Origin: Paramicrobacterium sp051513965
Lineage (GTDB): Bacteria > Actinomycetota > Actinomycetes > Actinomycetales > Microbacteriaceae
NCBI RefSeq assembly: GCF_051513965.1
Contig: NZ_CP195847.1
Span: 186,001 to 250,000 of the forward strand
DNA length: 64,000 bases
Direction: 5' to 3'
Shown piece by piece: positions 42,740 through 52,075 of this stretch. The notes under the pieces are model-generated. The model searched no databases, had not been told where the DNA came from, and saw only the letters and a list, made by a program, of their open reading frames with translations. Both the position numbers and the translations under genes were made by a program. The first letter of the stretch is position 1; every line of letters starts with the position of its first letter.

Positions 42740-43711
42740 TCAGGCGTTGACCGCCCGCGGCGACGTTCGGCTCGGCCCGGTCGCGGCGGTGCGGCTGTCG
42801 GTGTAGCGCTCCGTGCGTGAGAGTGCCTTGGCGCCCACAACGTCGACGATGCTGAGCATGCGGCGCCACTGCGCCTCGTCGCGGGGCTCGAACGGCGTCG
42901 TGCTGTAGAAGAACAGCCAATCGTCGACGATCTCGGCGTCGTATACGGCGACGTTGTCGATGAGGAGCGCCATGAGATCGGGGGTGAAGACGTAGAGGGC
43001 ATCGCGCTCGTACTCGCGAGGGCAGTACAGCGTGAAATAGCGGTCGAAGTCGCCCTCGAGCGAGAGCACCTGATCGCGGGCGACGGTCATCGGAAGGTTG
43101 CTGCCCACCACGGGGTTGTTCCCTCTGGAGTCGAGCACCATGTGCGGAAGGTTCCGCTCGAGCCTGATCGCGATGTAGTGCCACTGGTGGCGCAGGAACA
43201 CCTTCGTCGTTCGCTCGATGAACGTGTAGTTGCCGATGTCGAAGCTGCGGTCGCCGCTTGCGGTGGTGCGGTCTTCGGCGTTGCCGGCGAAGTTGGGGAA
43301 GATCAGACCTGGGTACCTGAGACGCGAGGTGGCCGGTTCGAAGCGCCAGCCGTTGGCGAACGCGAACTCCGCGAGGGCGAAACGCTCCTTCCAACGATTC
43401 AGGTTCGGTCGCACATAGAACCAGCCCCCGATCGCGGCGCCACAGAGAAGTGCCGCGAAGATGACGATTGCGGAGACCGCGGTGAACATCGGATCGGCGT
43501 CTGGCTCGAACATCTTCGGCACCACGATGAACAGGCCGATGACGCCGAAAAGGATGAAGCCGCCGATGAACGTCGACCATTCCTTCTCGAGCCCGCGGAG
43601 CTTTGTGGAGTCCTTTCCGAAGACGCCAGCCTTCACGTCCGCCATGAAGGCGGCGAGCTGACCGCGGTGGGGATCCACCTGGAGAGGACGCAGATCGACG
43701 GAAGCGGGCAT
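42740..43711 (-). CDS. Membrane protein of unknown function, paralogue of the downstream gene
   Basis: 323 residues from ATG 43711. The N-terminal cytoplasmic part is followed by two membrane helices (IGGFILFGVIGLFIVV, FTAVSAIVIFAALLCGAAIGGWF) and a soluble domain with WKERFALAEFAFANGW, HQWHYIAIRLERNLPHM and LMALLIDNVAVYDAEIVDDWLFFY...WRRMLSIVDVV. These motifs correspond one by one to those of the 41773 gene. Its stop is followed by a hydrophobic reading frame in another phase. No known function. Confidence 0.72.
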   Translation of the reverse strand: MPASVDLRPLQVDPHRGQLAAFMADVKAGVFGKDSTKLRGLEKEWSTFIGGFILFGVIGLFIVVPKMFEPDADPMFTAVSAIVIFAALLCGAAIGGWFYVRPNLNRWKERFALAEFAFANGWRFEPATSRLRYPGLIFPNFAGNAEDRTTASGDRSFDIGNYTFIERTTKVFLRHQWHYIAIRLERNLPHMVLDSRGNNPVVGSNLPMTVARDQVLSLEGDFDRYFTLYCPREYERDALYVFTPDLMALLIDNVAVYDAEIVDDWLFFYSTTPFEPRDEAQWRRMLSIVDVVGAKALSRTERYTDSRTAATGPSRTSPRAVNA

Positions 43712-43856
43712 AGCTCGATCATTGGAAATCGACAGGTGGGAGGAGCGGAAGCGTCGGTTCGCGCGCGTGGCGCTCAACGACAGGCGGATGCACGCGCATG
43801 CAGCGCTGCTTGTCAACCACTCGCGCGCTGACCGCCCTGAGTTTTAGCGTCAGAGC

Positions 43857-44342
43857 ATGCAGACTGGATGGCGTGTGGTGCGAGCGGCGGCGACCCTGAT
43901 CGCTGTGCTGGCGCTCACGGCCTGCTCGCTGCATATGCCCACGGACCCGTACGGAAGTCTTGAGCACGCGCGCGGAGGAACGCTGCGAGTCGGCGTCTCG
44001 CCGAACGGTGACCTCGCGGTCGTCGAGGAGAACCACGTGAGCGGAAGCGAGGCCGAGCTCGTCAAGGGGTACGCGAAGAGCATCGACGCGAAGATCGAGT
44101 GGACCGTCGGAAGCGAGGAAGCACTCGTGCGCGGTCTGGAGACGCAGCAGCTCGACATCGTGATCGCGGGCATCACCGACACGACTCCCTGGGCTGAGCG
44201 CGCGGGCATGACTCGTCCCTACCGCAGCATCACCGCGGACGACGGGTCGACGCTCAATCTCGTGATGCTCGTGCCGATGGGAGAGAACGCTCTGCTCAGC
44301 TCGTTGGAGACCTACCTCGACTCGCAGCGGGAGAAGAAGTGA
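43857..44342 (+). CDS. Single-lobe solute-binding-like lipoprotein
   Basis: 161 residues. Signal AAATLIAVLALTACS with lipobox Cys about 23. The mature part GGTLRVGVSPNGDLAVVEENHVSGSEAELVKGYAKSID...VRGLETQQLDIVIAGITDTTPW is the first lobe of a bacterial extracellular solute-binding protein (family 3). It then passes straight to a final strand and helix (LNLVMLVPMGENALLSSLETYL), so the second lobe is missing compared with the usual 240-280 residues. No ABC permease or ATPase gene is near. Its stop overlaps the GTG of a cation transporter gene (GTGA). Confidence 0.75.
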   Translation: MQTGWRVVRAAATLIAVLALTACSLHMPTDPYGSLEHARGGTLRVGVSPNGDLAVVEENHVSGSEAELVKGYAKSIDAKIEWTVGSEEALVRGLETQQLDIVIAGITDTTPWAERAGMTRPYRSITADDGSTLNLVMLVPMGENALLSSLETYLDSQREKK

Positions 44343-45346
44343 TCAGCGCGTATTCGCGGGTCGTGCGCGAGCTGCCAGAAGAACAGGACCGCGCCCTCAA
44401 GAAGGCGGTTCGGCTCGAGTGGCTCAGCATCGCGTTCACGTCGTTCACGGTCACGATCGTGTTCTTCGTGCTCGGCAATTCGCAGGCGATGAAGACCGCG
44501 TGGGTCGAGGACATGCTCTCGACGACCCCGCAGATCGCCTTTCTCGTCGCCGTGATCTTCATCGGGCGGAAGGCGACGAAGAAGCATCCTTACGGCTACC
44601 ACCGGGCGATGGGCGTCGGCCACCTCGTGGCGGGCGTCGCGCTCGTGCTCGTGGCGACGAACCTCATCGTGGAGGCGGTCACCTCGCTCGTGAGTGCCGA
44701 GCACCCGACGATCGGCACTGTGCTCCTGTGGGGGCACACGGTGTGGCTGGGCTGGCTCATGATGGGCGTGATGGCGCTGATCGCTACGCCTCCCGTGCTG
44801 TTCGGGCGGGCGAAGAAGAAGATCGCACCCAAACTGCACAACAAGCTGCTCTACGCGGATGCCGACATGAGCAGCGCCGACTGGACCACCAACGTCGGCT
44901 CGATCGTGGGCGTCGCAGGCATCGGAATCGGGCTGTGGTGGCTGGACTCCGCCGCGGCGCTGTTCATCGCCGGCGGCATCCTGTGGGACGGTCTCCGAAA
45001 CACCAAGTCAGCGGTGCTCGACCTCATGGATCAGCGTGCGACGACGTATGACCAGAAGTCGACGCACCCCATCATCGGCAAGCTCCATGAGCACCTGCTC
45101 TCGCTCCCGTGGGTCGTCGACGTCGGATCGCGTGCGCGTGAGGTGGGGCAGGTTCTTCACGTCGAGACGTTCGTCGTGCTGAAGGGCGACTCGTTCTCAG
45201 ATCAGAAGCTGCACGACACCGCTGTGCAGTGCCAGAAGCTCGACTGGCGGGTCGAAGACCTCGTGCTGGTGCCGGTCATGGAGGTGCCGGACTACGCGAC
45301 GACGCCCTCGGATGCAGAGAGTCAGTCGCGCGGCCAGACCGTGTAG
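44339..45346 (+). CDS. Cation diffusion facilitator-like transporter
   Basis: 335 residues; GTG 44339 within the stop of the lipoprotein gene. There are about six membrane helices: LEWLSIAFTSFTVTIVFFVLG, TPQIAFLVAVIFIGRKAT, then KHPYGYHRAMGVGHLVAGVALVLVATNLIVEAV (the HPYGY(x)R motif), and ADADMSSADWTTNVGSIVGVAGIG in place of the usual HxxxD metal site. A C-terminal cytoplasmic domain follows. This fits the CDF superfamily; efflux of a divalent metal is the family role. Coupling to a binding-protein-like lipoprotein is unusual. Its 3' end overlaps the convergent NTF2-like gene by 25 bases. Confidence 0.8.
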   Translation: MISAYSRVVRELPEEQDRALKKAVRLEWLSIAFTSFTVTIVFFVLGNSQAMKTAWVEDMLSTTPQIAFLVAVIFIGRKATKKHPYGYHRAMGVGHLVAGVALVLVATNLIVEAVTSLVSAEHPTIGTVLLWGHTVWLGWLMMGVMALIATPPVLFGRAKKKIAPKLHNKLLYADADMSSADWTTNVGSIVGVAGIGIGLWWLDSAAALFIAGGILWDGLRNTKSAVLDLMDQRATTYDQKSTHPIIGKLHEHLLSLPWVVDVGSRAREVGQVLHVETFVVLKGDSFSDQKLHDTAVQCQKLDWRVEDLVLVPVMEVPDYATTPSDAESQSRGQTV

Positions 45347-45672
45347 TGGATGGTCTGCGCCACGATGAGCCCGTCGACGACGTGGAACGAATCTGCGCCG
45401 TCGCGGACGATCTCGTCTTCGCCGGTCGCCGTCCACTCGAGAAAGCCGTACTCGCGCTCGACGACGGTGCGGTTGTAGGCGAAGTCGCCGGTCTTCACCG
45501 CCTCGGCGAGCAGAGCGGCCGATTGCCGGATGCCGTCGTGGCCGCGGAACGTGCCGAAGCCCGACAGAATCAGAATGCTCTCGTCGAAGTTGTGGGCGAT
45601 GTCGGCCTCGAGTTCACCCTCGAGACGCTTGATGAGGTGATCGTGGATGACCTCAGTGGGTGTGCGTGTCAT
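45322..45672 (-). CDS. NTF2-like (SnoaL-type) small protein
   Basis: 116 residues. MTRTPTEVIHDHLIKRLEGELEADIAHNFDESILILSGFGTFRGHDGIRQSAALL and the strand-rich C-terminal half (YGFLEWTATGEDEIVRDGADSFHVVDGLIVAQTIHYTV) are typical of the nuclear transport factor 2 fold used by SnoaL-like and nuclear-transport-factor-2-family proteins. The exact activity (isomerase, hydrolase or binding) is unknown. ATG 45672 is preceded by GGGAGGA. Its 3' end overlaps the convergent transporter. Confidence 0.8.
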   Translation of the reverse strand: MTRTPTEVIHDHLIKRLEGELEADIAHNFDESILILSGFGTFRGHDGIRQSAALLAEAVKTGDFAYNRTVVEREYGFLEWTATGEDEIVRDGADSFHVVDGLIVAQTIHYTVWPRD

Positions 45673-45768
45673 GTCTTCCTCCCGATACGACGTCTTTCCA
45701 GCGTGACAAGGAGGATGCTTCGCGCGACAGCCGTTGACAATGAGGATGCTCCGCGCAGCGGGGCGTGC

Positions 45769-46689
45769 TCAGCCCGGCGCGATCTCTGAGACGGCGTCGG
45801 AGAGCGCCTCGCGCACGGCGACCACTCCGGGGCGGGTGGCGTTCGAGGGCCTCGCGGAGGTGAAGACATCGCGATGGGGACTTCCGGGGAGATCGACGAG
45901 ATGCACGGACGGCTCTTCGCCCGCCCACACGAGGTCGGGGAGAAGACCCACGGCGTTGCCGCTGCGGATCAGCCGGATGTGCGCCATGAGGTCGGCTGTC
46001 TCGAAGCGTACGTCGGGTTCGAAGCCAGCCCCGCGGCAGAGCTGCAGCGCCCAGCTGCGCGAGGCGGTTCCCTCCGGCTCCATGACCCAGGGGCGCGTGC
46101 TGACGGCTGCCGCGAAGCTGCCGGCCGTGGCGCGCGGTGCGTCCGCGGCATCCGTCTCCGGTGGCATCGCCAGCCTGATCGCGTCGCTTCCGAGGGGTAC
46201 ACGGTCGAGGTCCGGGCGCAGCGCGCGCGTGTGACCGGGGTACTGCTCGGCGATCACGAGGTCGAAGTCGCGGGCCGACACCTCGAACAGCGCCGCGTCG
46301 GGCTCCCGCTCGACGGTGATGACGCGGAGGTGAGGATGCCTCTCGGCGACGAGTGAGATGGCGCGCGGGATGATCGCGTGCGCGGCGGACTGGAACACCG
46401 CGAGCCGCACGGTGCCCGAGACGCCCTCGAGTGTTCCGGACACCGCGGCCTGTGCGGCGTCGAGGTCGTCGAGCAGACGCGCCGCGTGCGCCGCGAGTAC
46501 CTCGCCCTGCGGGGTGAGAACGACCCGTCGCCCCGCTTTGCGCACGAGGGAGACGCCCGTCTCGCGCTCCAGCTGCGCGAGCTGCTGTGACACGGCGGAC
46601 GGACTGTACGACAGGGCTTCGGCGACTGCGGAGAGCGTGCCGCGCAGCTTGAGCTCGTGCAGCACGCGGAGGCGTCGCATGTCGAGCAT
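45769..46689 (-). CDS. LysR family regulator divergent from putA
   Basis: 306 residues from ATG 46689 (GAGGTGA upstream). N-terminal LysR helix-turn-helix: MRRLRVLHELKLRGTLSAVAEALSYSPSAVSQQLAQLERETGVSLVRKAGRRVVLTPQGEVL (residues about 4-65); substrate-binding domain after residue 90 (GTVRLAVFQSAAHAIIPRAI, VGLLPDLVW). It is divergent from putA with a 112-base gap, the usual layout for a LysR activator of the neighbouring catabolic gene. Proline or a related amino acid is a reasonable guess for the inducer. Confidence 0.9.
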   Translation of the reverse strand: MLDMRRLRVLHELKLRGTLSAVAEALSYSPSAVSQQLAQLERETGVSLVRKAGRRVVLTPQGEVLAAHAARLLDDLDAAQAAVSGTLEGVSGTVRLAVFQSAAHAIIPRAISLVAERHPHLRVITVEREPDAALFEVSARDFDLVIAEQYPGHTRALRPDLDRVPLGSDAIRLAMPPETDAADAPRATAGSFAAAVSTRPWVMEPEGTASRSWALQLCRGAGFEPDVRFETADLMAHIRLIRSGNAVGLLPDLVWAGEEPSVHLVDLPGSPHRDVFTSARPSNATRPGVVAVREALSDAVSEIAPG

Positions 46690-46801
46690 CCATTCACCTC
46701 TTTTCGTTAAGCCTGTGTGACCAATGTAAGCCGCAACCATCAGCCGAGATGACGAATAACCGCTGTGCCCCATGCCAACGTCAGCGAGGGGGAATAGTCT
46801 C

Positions 46802-49800
46802 GTGGGCATGGCACAACCAGCGACGGACGCGATTCGACACGATCTTGCCCAGGAGGCCGTGCAGCTTGCCCACCGGTGGGTCCACGAGAGCGCCGCCTAT
46901 CCGGCAGACCCTGCGGCGCAGCGACTCGCAGGCGTTCTGCGCGACCCGAACGGCCTGGCGTTCACGGTTGGCTTCGTCGACGGGGTCATGCGCCCCGAGG
47001 ACCTCTTCGTCGCGGGCTACGGGCTGCAGAAGGTGGCCGGGCTGACGCCGAAGTTTCTGCCTTGGTACCTGCGCGCCGCCATCTGGTGCGGCGGTGTGCT
47101 GGGGCCGGTGCTCCCGGGCATCGTGATTCCGATCTCGCGTCGTGTGCTGCGCGAGATGGTCGGGCACCTCGTGGTCGATGCGACCCCAGAGAAGCTGGGG
47201 CCGGCGATCGCTCACCTGCGCGAGGACGGTTCGCGGCTGAACCTGAATCTGCTGGGCGAGGCCGTTCTTGGCGAGAAGGAGGCACAGCGCCGCTTCGATG
47301 GAACGATGCGTCTGCTCGAGCGCGACGACGTCGACTACGTCTCCATCAAGGTGTCGTCGATCGTCTCGCAGCTGTCGATGTGGTCGTTCGACGAGGCTGT
47401 CGAGCACGTCGTGCAGAAGCTGCTGCCGCTGTATCGGCTCGCGGCCGACGCTGAGCGGCGCGGCCATCGCAAGTTCATCAACCTCGACATGGAGGAGTAC
47501 CGCGACCTCGACCTCACGATCGCCGTGTTCACGCACGTGCTCGAGCATGACGATCTCCGCGGTCTCGAGGCGGGCATCGTTCTGCAGGCGTATCTGCCCG
47601 ACGCGCTCGCCGCGATGCAGCAGCTGAACGCGTGGGCGCGCACGCGTCGAGCCGCCGGGGGAGCACCCATCAAGGTGCGTCTCGTCAAGGGCGCGAACAT
47701 CGAGATGGAGAACGTCGACGCGCAGATCCACGGCTGGCCCAAAGCGACGTATTCGGTCAAGCAGGACACCGATGCGAACTACAAGCGTGTGCTCGAGTGG
47801 GCGCTGACGCCAGAGCGGACGGATGCCGTGAGGCTCGGCGTCGCCGGTCACAACCTGTTCGACGTGGCATACGCCTGGCTGCTCGCCCAGCGAATGGGTG
47901 TGACGCACGCGGTGGAGTTCGAGATGCTGCTCGGCATGGCGACCGGGCAGGCGCAGGCGGTGCGAGCGGTCGTCGGAAACCTTCTGCTCTACACGCCCGT
48001 CGTGAACCCGCACGAGTTCGACGTCGCGATCTCGTATCTCATCCGCAGGCTTGAGGAGAACGCGTCGAGCGACAACTACATGTCGGTTGTGTTCGAACTG
48101 CACGAGAACCACGAGCTGCTGCAGCGCGAGACGCAGCGCTTTCTGAGCTCCATCGAGGAGCTCTCGCGCGACGGGTCCCTGCCGCCGACGCCCAACCGCA
48201 CGCAGAATCGTCAGTCGGAGTGGCGTTTCGCCGCCGATCCCGACGCCGATGCGACGGCGGAGAACGCGATCGTGCAGGATGCTTCTGCGCAGAGCACAGC
48301 GAACGCGGCATCCGACCCCCTCACGACGCCAGAAGAGACGTTCCCCGAGCAGGGGCTTACGCAGCAGGTGCTGAATCTCGGTCGCCCGTCCGGAGATAAG
48401 CCGGGCCCCTTCGACACGACCCGCATCTTCACGGGGACCTTCGAGACGGTGACGCGGTCGGATGCCGGCATGCCCGGGTTCCGCAATACCCCGGACACCG
48501 ACCCGGCGATTCCGGCGAACCGGGAGTGGGGCCGCGGCATCATCTCGCGCATGGCCGATTCGCGGCTCGGCGTCGACACGGTCGAGAGACTGACCGTCAC
48601 CGATGAGCAGGAGCTCGAGGCGATCATCGAGCGTGTGCGCGCCGCGGGCGCCGAGTGGGGCACGAAGCCCGGCTCTGAGCGTGCGGAGGTGCTTGAGAAG
48701 GCGGCCGACGCGCTCGCCGCGCACCGCGATCAGCTGCTCGAGGTCATGGGTGCCGAGGCGGGCAAGACCATCGGCGAGGGCGACCCCGAGGTGAGCGAGG
48801 CCATCGACTTCGCGCACTACTACGCCGCGCAGGCGCGCCAGCTCGACCGTGTGCAGGGCGCTGTCTTCGAGTCGTCTGACCTCATCGTGGTGACGCCGCC
48901 GTGGAACTTTCCGCTCGCGATTCCGACCGGCGGTGTTCTCGCCGCACTGGCTTCGGGGTCGGGCGTCATCATCAAACCCGCACCGCAGGCTGAGCGCACT
49001 GCAGCCGTCATGGTGGAGGCGCTGTGGGAGGCCGGTGTGCCCCGCGATCTGCTCGCGTACGTCTCCATCGAGGAGGGCGACCTCGGCCGACAGCTCATCG
49101 CGCATGACGCCGTCGACCGCGTCATTCTCACCGGCGCGTGGGACACCGCGAAGCTGTTCCGGTCCTGGAAGCCCGACCTGCCGATCCTCGCCGAGACGAG
49201 CGGCAAGAACGCGATCATCGTCATGCCGAGCGCTGACATGGACCTCGCGGCGGCCGACGTTGTGAAGAGCGCGTTCGGCCACGCGGGGCAGAAGTGCTCG
49301 GCATCCAGTCTTGTCATTCTCGTCGGGTCCGCCGCGAAGTCCGAGCGATTCGAGAGACAGCTTGTGGATGCCGCGATGTCGCTGCGCGTCGGGTATCCCT
49401 CCGACCCGAGCGCGCAGATGGGGCCCCTCATCGAACCGGCGCAGGGCAAGCTGCTGCACGCACTCACCGAGCTGGGCGTGGGCGAAGAGTGGCTGGTGCA
49501 GCCGCACCGTCTCGACCGGCCGGGGCAGCTGTGGTCGCCCGGCATCCGCACCGGAGTGAAGCCCGGCTCGTACTTCCACCTGACTGAGTTCTTCGGACCG
49601 GTGCTCGGCGTCATGCGCGCACGGTCGCTCGATGAGGCGATTCGGTATGTCAACGTCATCGAGTACGGATTGACCTCCGGGCTGCACACGCAGGACCCGG
49701 ACGATCTCGCCGAATGGGTCGACAAGGTGGAGGCCGGCAATCTCTACGTGAACCGCGGCATCACGGGGGCGATCGTGCAGCGGCAGCCGTTCGGCGGGTG

Positions 49801-50548
49801 GAAGCGCTCGTCCGTCGGCACCGGTACCAAGGCGGGCGGCCCGAGCTATCTCTACGCTCTCGGCTCGTGGCGTTCGGCCCGCGGGTCGTCGAGTTCGACG
49901 CTTCACCTGCGCGGCCTCGACTCCCGCATCACCCGGCTCATCGAATCGGCGCAGCCATCGATGGACTACGAGGAGTTCGACGTTCTGCGCCGCAGCGCGC
50001 TGTCGGACGCCGTTGCGTGGGCGAACGAGTACGGCGAGGTGACCGACGCCACCGGGCTCGACGTGGAGCGCAACCTGCTGCGCTACCGGTCCGTGCCCGT
50101 TGTGATCCGTGCGATGGATGACGCTGTTCTCGGTGAAGTGCTGCGTATCGTCGTCGCTGGCGTGCGCGCGAAGTCGTCGCTCAGAGTGAGTGTGGCGAAC
50201 GCGCTCCCGACACCGGTTCTGCGCGTTCTCGACGGTCTCGGTGTGGTCGTGACGGTCGAACCGGATGCCGAGTGGATGCAGCGCATCGCGAATCCGCCCG
50301 TCGTCGATGGCGAGCAGCAGTCGCGACCGCCGCGTGTGCGGATCGTCGGGTCGGATGCCGACGCGCGACGTCGCCTGCACCAGAGCCTCGCGGCCACGCT
50401 CGACGGCGACCCGGACGTCGCGATTCACGCGGGCCCGGTCACACAGTCGGGGCGCATCGAGATGCTGACGTTCCTGCGTGAGCAGGCGATCTCCATCACA
50501 GCACACCGCTTCGGCAACCTCGACCCCTGGAGCGAAGGCGTGATCTGA
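46802..50548 (+). CDS. putA: Bifunctional proline dehydrogenase / glutamate-semialdehyde dehydrogenase PutA
   Basis: 1248 residues from GTG 46802 (GAGGGGG about nine bases upstream; ATG 46808 is the alternative). The FAD-dependent proline dehydrogenase barrel spans about 90-450 (YVSIKVSSIVSQLSMW, FINLDMEEYRDLDLT, VRLVKGANIEMENVDAQIHGW, GVAGHNLFDVAYAWLL). After a low-complexity linker (about 460-560) comes the ALDH domain at about 595-1040 (TPPWNFPLAIPTGGVLAALASGSGVIIKPAP; Glu798 in LAETSGKNA; Cys832 in AGQKCSASS), then a C-terminal region of about 200 residues. It oxidises proline to glutamate in two channelled steps. No N-terminal DNA-binding domain, so regulation is left to the divergent LysR. 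Confidence 0.95.
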   Translation: MGMAQPATDAIRHDLAQEAVQLAHRWVHESAAYPADPAAQRLAGVLRDPNGLAFTVGFVDGVMRPEDLFVAGYGLQKVAGLTPKFLPWYLRAAIWCGGVLGPVLPGIVIPISRRVLREMVGHLVVDATPEKLGPAIAHLREDGSRLNLNLLGEAVLGEKEAQRRFDGTMRLLERDDVDYVSIKVSSIVSQLSMWSFDEAVEHVVQKLLPLYRLAADAERRGHRKFINLDMEEYRDLDLTIAVFTHVLEHDDLRGLEAGIVLQAYLPDALAAMQQLNAWARTRRAAGGAPIKVRLVKGANIEMENVDAQIHGWPKATYSVKQDTDANYKRVLEWALTPERTDAVRLGVAGHNLFDVAYAWLLAQRMGVTHAVEFEMLLGMATGQAQAVRAVVGNLLLYTPVVNPHEFDVAISYLIRRLEENASSDNYMSVVFELHENHELLQRETQRFLSSIEELSRDGSLPPTPNRTQNRQSEWRFAADPDADATAENAIVQDASAQSTANAASDPLTTPEETFPEQGLTQQVLNLGRPSGDKPGPFDTTRIFTGTFETVTRSDAGMPGFRNTPDTDPAIPANREWGRGIISRMADSRLGVDTVERLTVTDEQELEAIIERVRAAGAEWGTKPGSERAEVLEKAADALAAHRDQLLEVMGAEAGKTIGEGDPEVSEAIDFAHYYAAQARQLDRVQGAVFESSDLIVVTPPWNFPLAIPTGGVLAALASGSGVIIKPAPQAERTAAVMVEALWEAGVPRDLLAYVSIEEGDLGRQLIAHDAVDRVILTGAWDTAKLFRSWKPDLPILAETSGKNAIIVMPSADMDLAAADVVKSAFGHAGQKCSASSLVILVGSAAKSERFERQLVDAAMSLRVGYPSDPSAQMGPLIEPAQGKLLHALTELGVGEEWLVQPHRLDRPGQLWSPGIRTGVKPGSYFHLTEFFGPVLGVMRARSLDEAIRYVNVIEYGLTSGLHTQDPDDLAEWVDKVEAGNLYVNRGITGAIVQRQPFGGWKRSSVGTGTKAGGPSYLYALGSWRSARGSSSSTLHLRGLDSRITRLIESAQPSMDYEEFDVLRRSALSDAVAWANEYGEVTDATGLDVERNLLRYRSVPVVIRAMDDAVLGEVLRIVVAGVRAKSSLRVSVANALPTPVLRVLDGLGVVVTVEPDAEWMQRIANPPVVDGEQQSRPPRVRIVGSDADARRRLHQSLAATLDGDPDVAIHAGPVTQSGRIEMLTFLREQAISITAHRFGNLDPWSEGVI

Positions 50549-50658
50549 CGCGGAGCGTCTCGTCGCAAACAGGCGGCTCCCAGCGGACACTGTGACTCTC
50601 CCAGACTCGGGCGGGTAGTGTGCCCCTTCATGCCTGAAAACTGCGGAAGGATGCTGCG

Positions 50659-51936
50659 ATGAGCGAGCGCCGCGAGCGAGGCTCCCGCGCAGCCACAGTG
50701 CGCCACGGACGCCAGACGCCGCGTTCTGGGCTCAGAACAGCCGTCAAGATCGCCGTCGCGGCGGTCGCCGTCGTCGCGCTGAGCGTGGCCGGTGTCGCGA
50801 CCTGGGCGGTCATCGACATTATGGGACGAGTGGATCGCGGAGGCGTCGCTCTTCCGGGCCACTCGGGGCAGCCCGTTCCTGACATCAATGCGATCGAGGG
50901 CGGCGTCAATCTGCTGCTCGTCGGAAGCGACAGCCGTGAGGGGCAGGGTGACGGCTTCGGCGATCCGAAGCTGCTGACCGGACAGCTCAACGATGTGACG
51001 ATCCTCGTGCACATCTCCGAAGATCACTCGAACGCGACAGCGATCTCGATTCCGCGCGACACCTTCGTGCAGGTTCCCGAGTGTCCGCATCCGGCAGATG
51101 AAGACGGAAATGTGCCCGAGGGTACGCAGCCTGCGGCGGGCATGCAGAAGATCAACACGACGCTCAAGCACGGCGGTCTCGGCTGCACGGCGGCGACGGT
51201 CGAGAAGCTCACCGGGCTGCCGATCCACTTCGCTGGAGCCATCAAGTTCAACGGCGTCACCGCGATGGCGAACGCGATCGGCGGTGTCGAGGTGTGTCTC
51301 GCTGAGCCGATCGTCGATCCGAAGACCAACCTCAATCTGCCCGCGGGCGATGTCACGCTCACGGGCGAGACAGCGCTGCAGTTCCTGCGCACTCGCTACG
51401 GTGTGGGCGACGGCTCGGATCTCGGTCGCATCAGCAACCAGCAGGTGTACATGTCGGCGCTCATGCGCAAGATCCTCTCCGGAGAGACCCTCTCCGATCC
51501 GGTGAAGCTCTACAAGCTCGCTCGGGTCGCGGCCGACAACATGACCCTGTCGGAGGACCTTCAGAACATCAACACGATGGTGTCGATCGCGCTCGCGATG
51601 AAGGGGATGTCGACGGAGAACATCGCCTTCGTGAAGTTCCCGACCGGCTCAGGCATGGTCGGCGGCCAAGAAGGCGAGGTTGTGAATCAGGATGCCGCTG
51701 AGACTCTGCTCGCCGCTGTGAAGGCGGACAAAGGGCTGTCGATCACGGGAGGAACCGGGCAGTACGGCGCCGTTCCGAAGGGCGGCGCCTCTACTGAGCC
51801 TCCCACCGACGAGACTGAGCCGCCCTCGGGTGACGGAGGGTCCACGTCGCCTCCGACGGACGGGCCTGTCGAGCTGCCGGACAGCGTGACGGGTCAGACT
51901 GCTGCAGACGAGACGTGCTCCAACGGCCGAGGCTGA
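50659..51936 (+). CDS. LytR-CpsA-Psr (LCP) family cell-wall glycopolymer ligase
   Basis: 425 residues. A basic cytoplasmic N-terminus and one membrane helix (AVKIAVAAVAVVALSVAGVATWAVI, about 27-52) precede the LCP domain: NLLLVGSDSREGQG (Asp/Arg active-site region), DVTILVHISEDHSNATAISIPRDTFVQVP, INTTLKHGG and ALQFLRTRYGVGDGSDLGRISNQQ. It transfers undecaprenyl-linked glycopolymers to peptidoglycan outside the cell. The last 60 residues are Pro/Thr/Glu-rich and end TCSNGRG. It is a single gene 111 bases after putA, with a strong terminator beyond. Confidence 0.92.
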   Translation: MSERRERGSRAATVRHGRQTPRSGLRTAVKIAVAAVAVVALSVAGVATWAVIDIMGRVDRGGVALPGHSGQPVPDINAIEGGVNLLLVGSDSREGQGDGFGDPKLLTGQLNDVTILVHISEDHSNATAISIPRDTFVQVPECPHPADEDGNVPEGTQPAAGMQKINTTLKHGGLGCTAATVEKLTGLPIHFAGAIKFNGVTAMANAIGGVEVCLAEPIVDPKTNLNLPAGDVTLTGETALQFLRTRYGVGDGSDLGRISNQQVYMSALMRKILSGETLSDPVKLYKLARVAADNMTLSEDLQNINTMVSIALAMKGMSTENIAFVKFPTGSGMVGGQEGEVVNQDAAETLLAAVKADKGLSITGGTGQYGAVPKGGASTEPPTDETEPPSGDGGSTSPPTDGPVELPDSVTGQTAADETCSNGRG

Positions 51937-51976
51937 GCTTCACTCGGCTGCTTACGCATCCTGAGACGAGTGCGGT

Positions 51977-52014
51977 GAGCGGACGGACACTGCTGATGCA
52001 GCATCCGTCCGCTC
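51977..52014. terminator. Hairpin between convergent LCP and tctA genes
   Basis: Arms GAGCGGACGGA (51977-51987) and TCCGTCCGCTC (52004-52014), 11 bp, around a 16-base interior that can itself pair TGCT/AGCA. It lies between the two stops and can serve both strands. Confidence 0.75.
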
Positions 52015-52075
52015 TCAGAGTCGTGCGCTCTTACCTGACGTTCTCCTCCTCCGGGGCCTGAGGCTCTAGTCCTCT

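Noticed and set aside
46781..50590. 1269-residue minus-strand open frame opposite putA
   Set aside because: Antisense of putA; composition rich in Arg, His, Glu and Val without domains. The plus frame has all PutA catalytic motifs.
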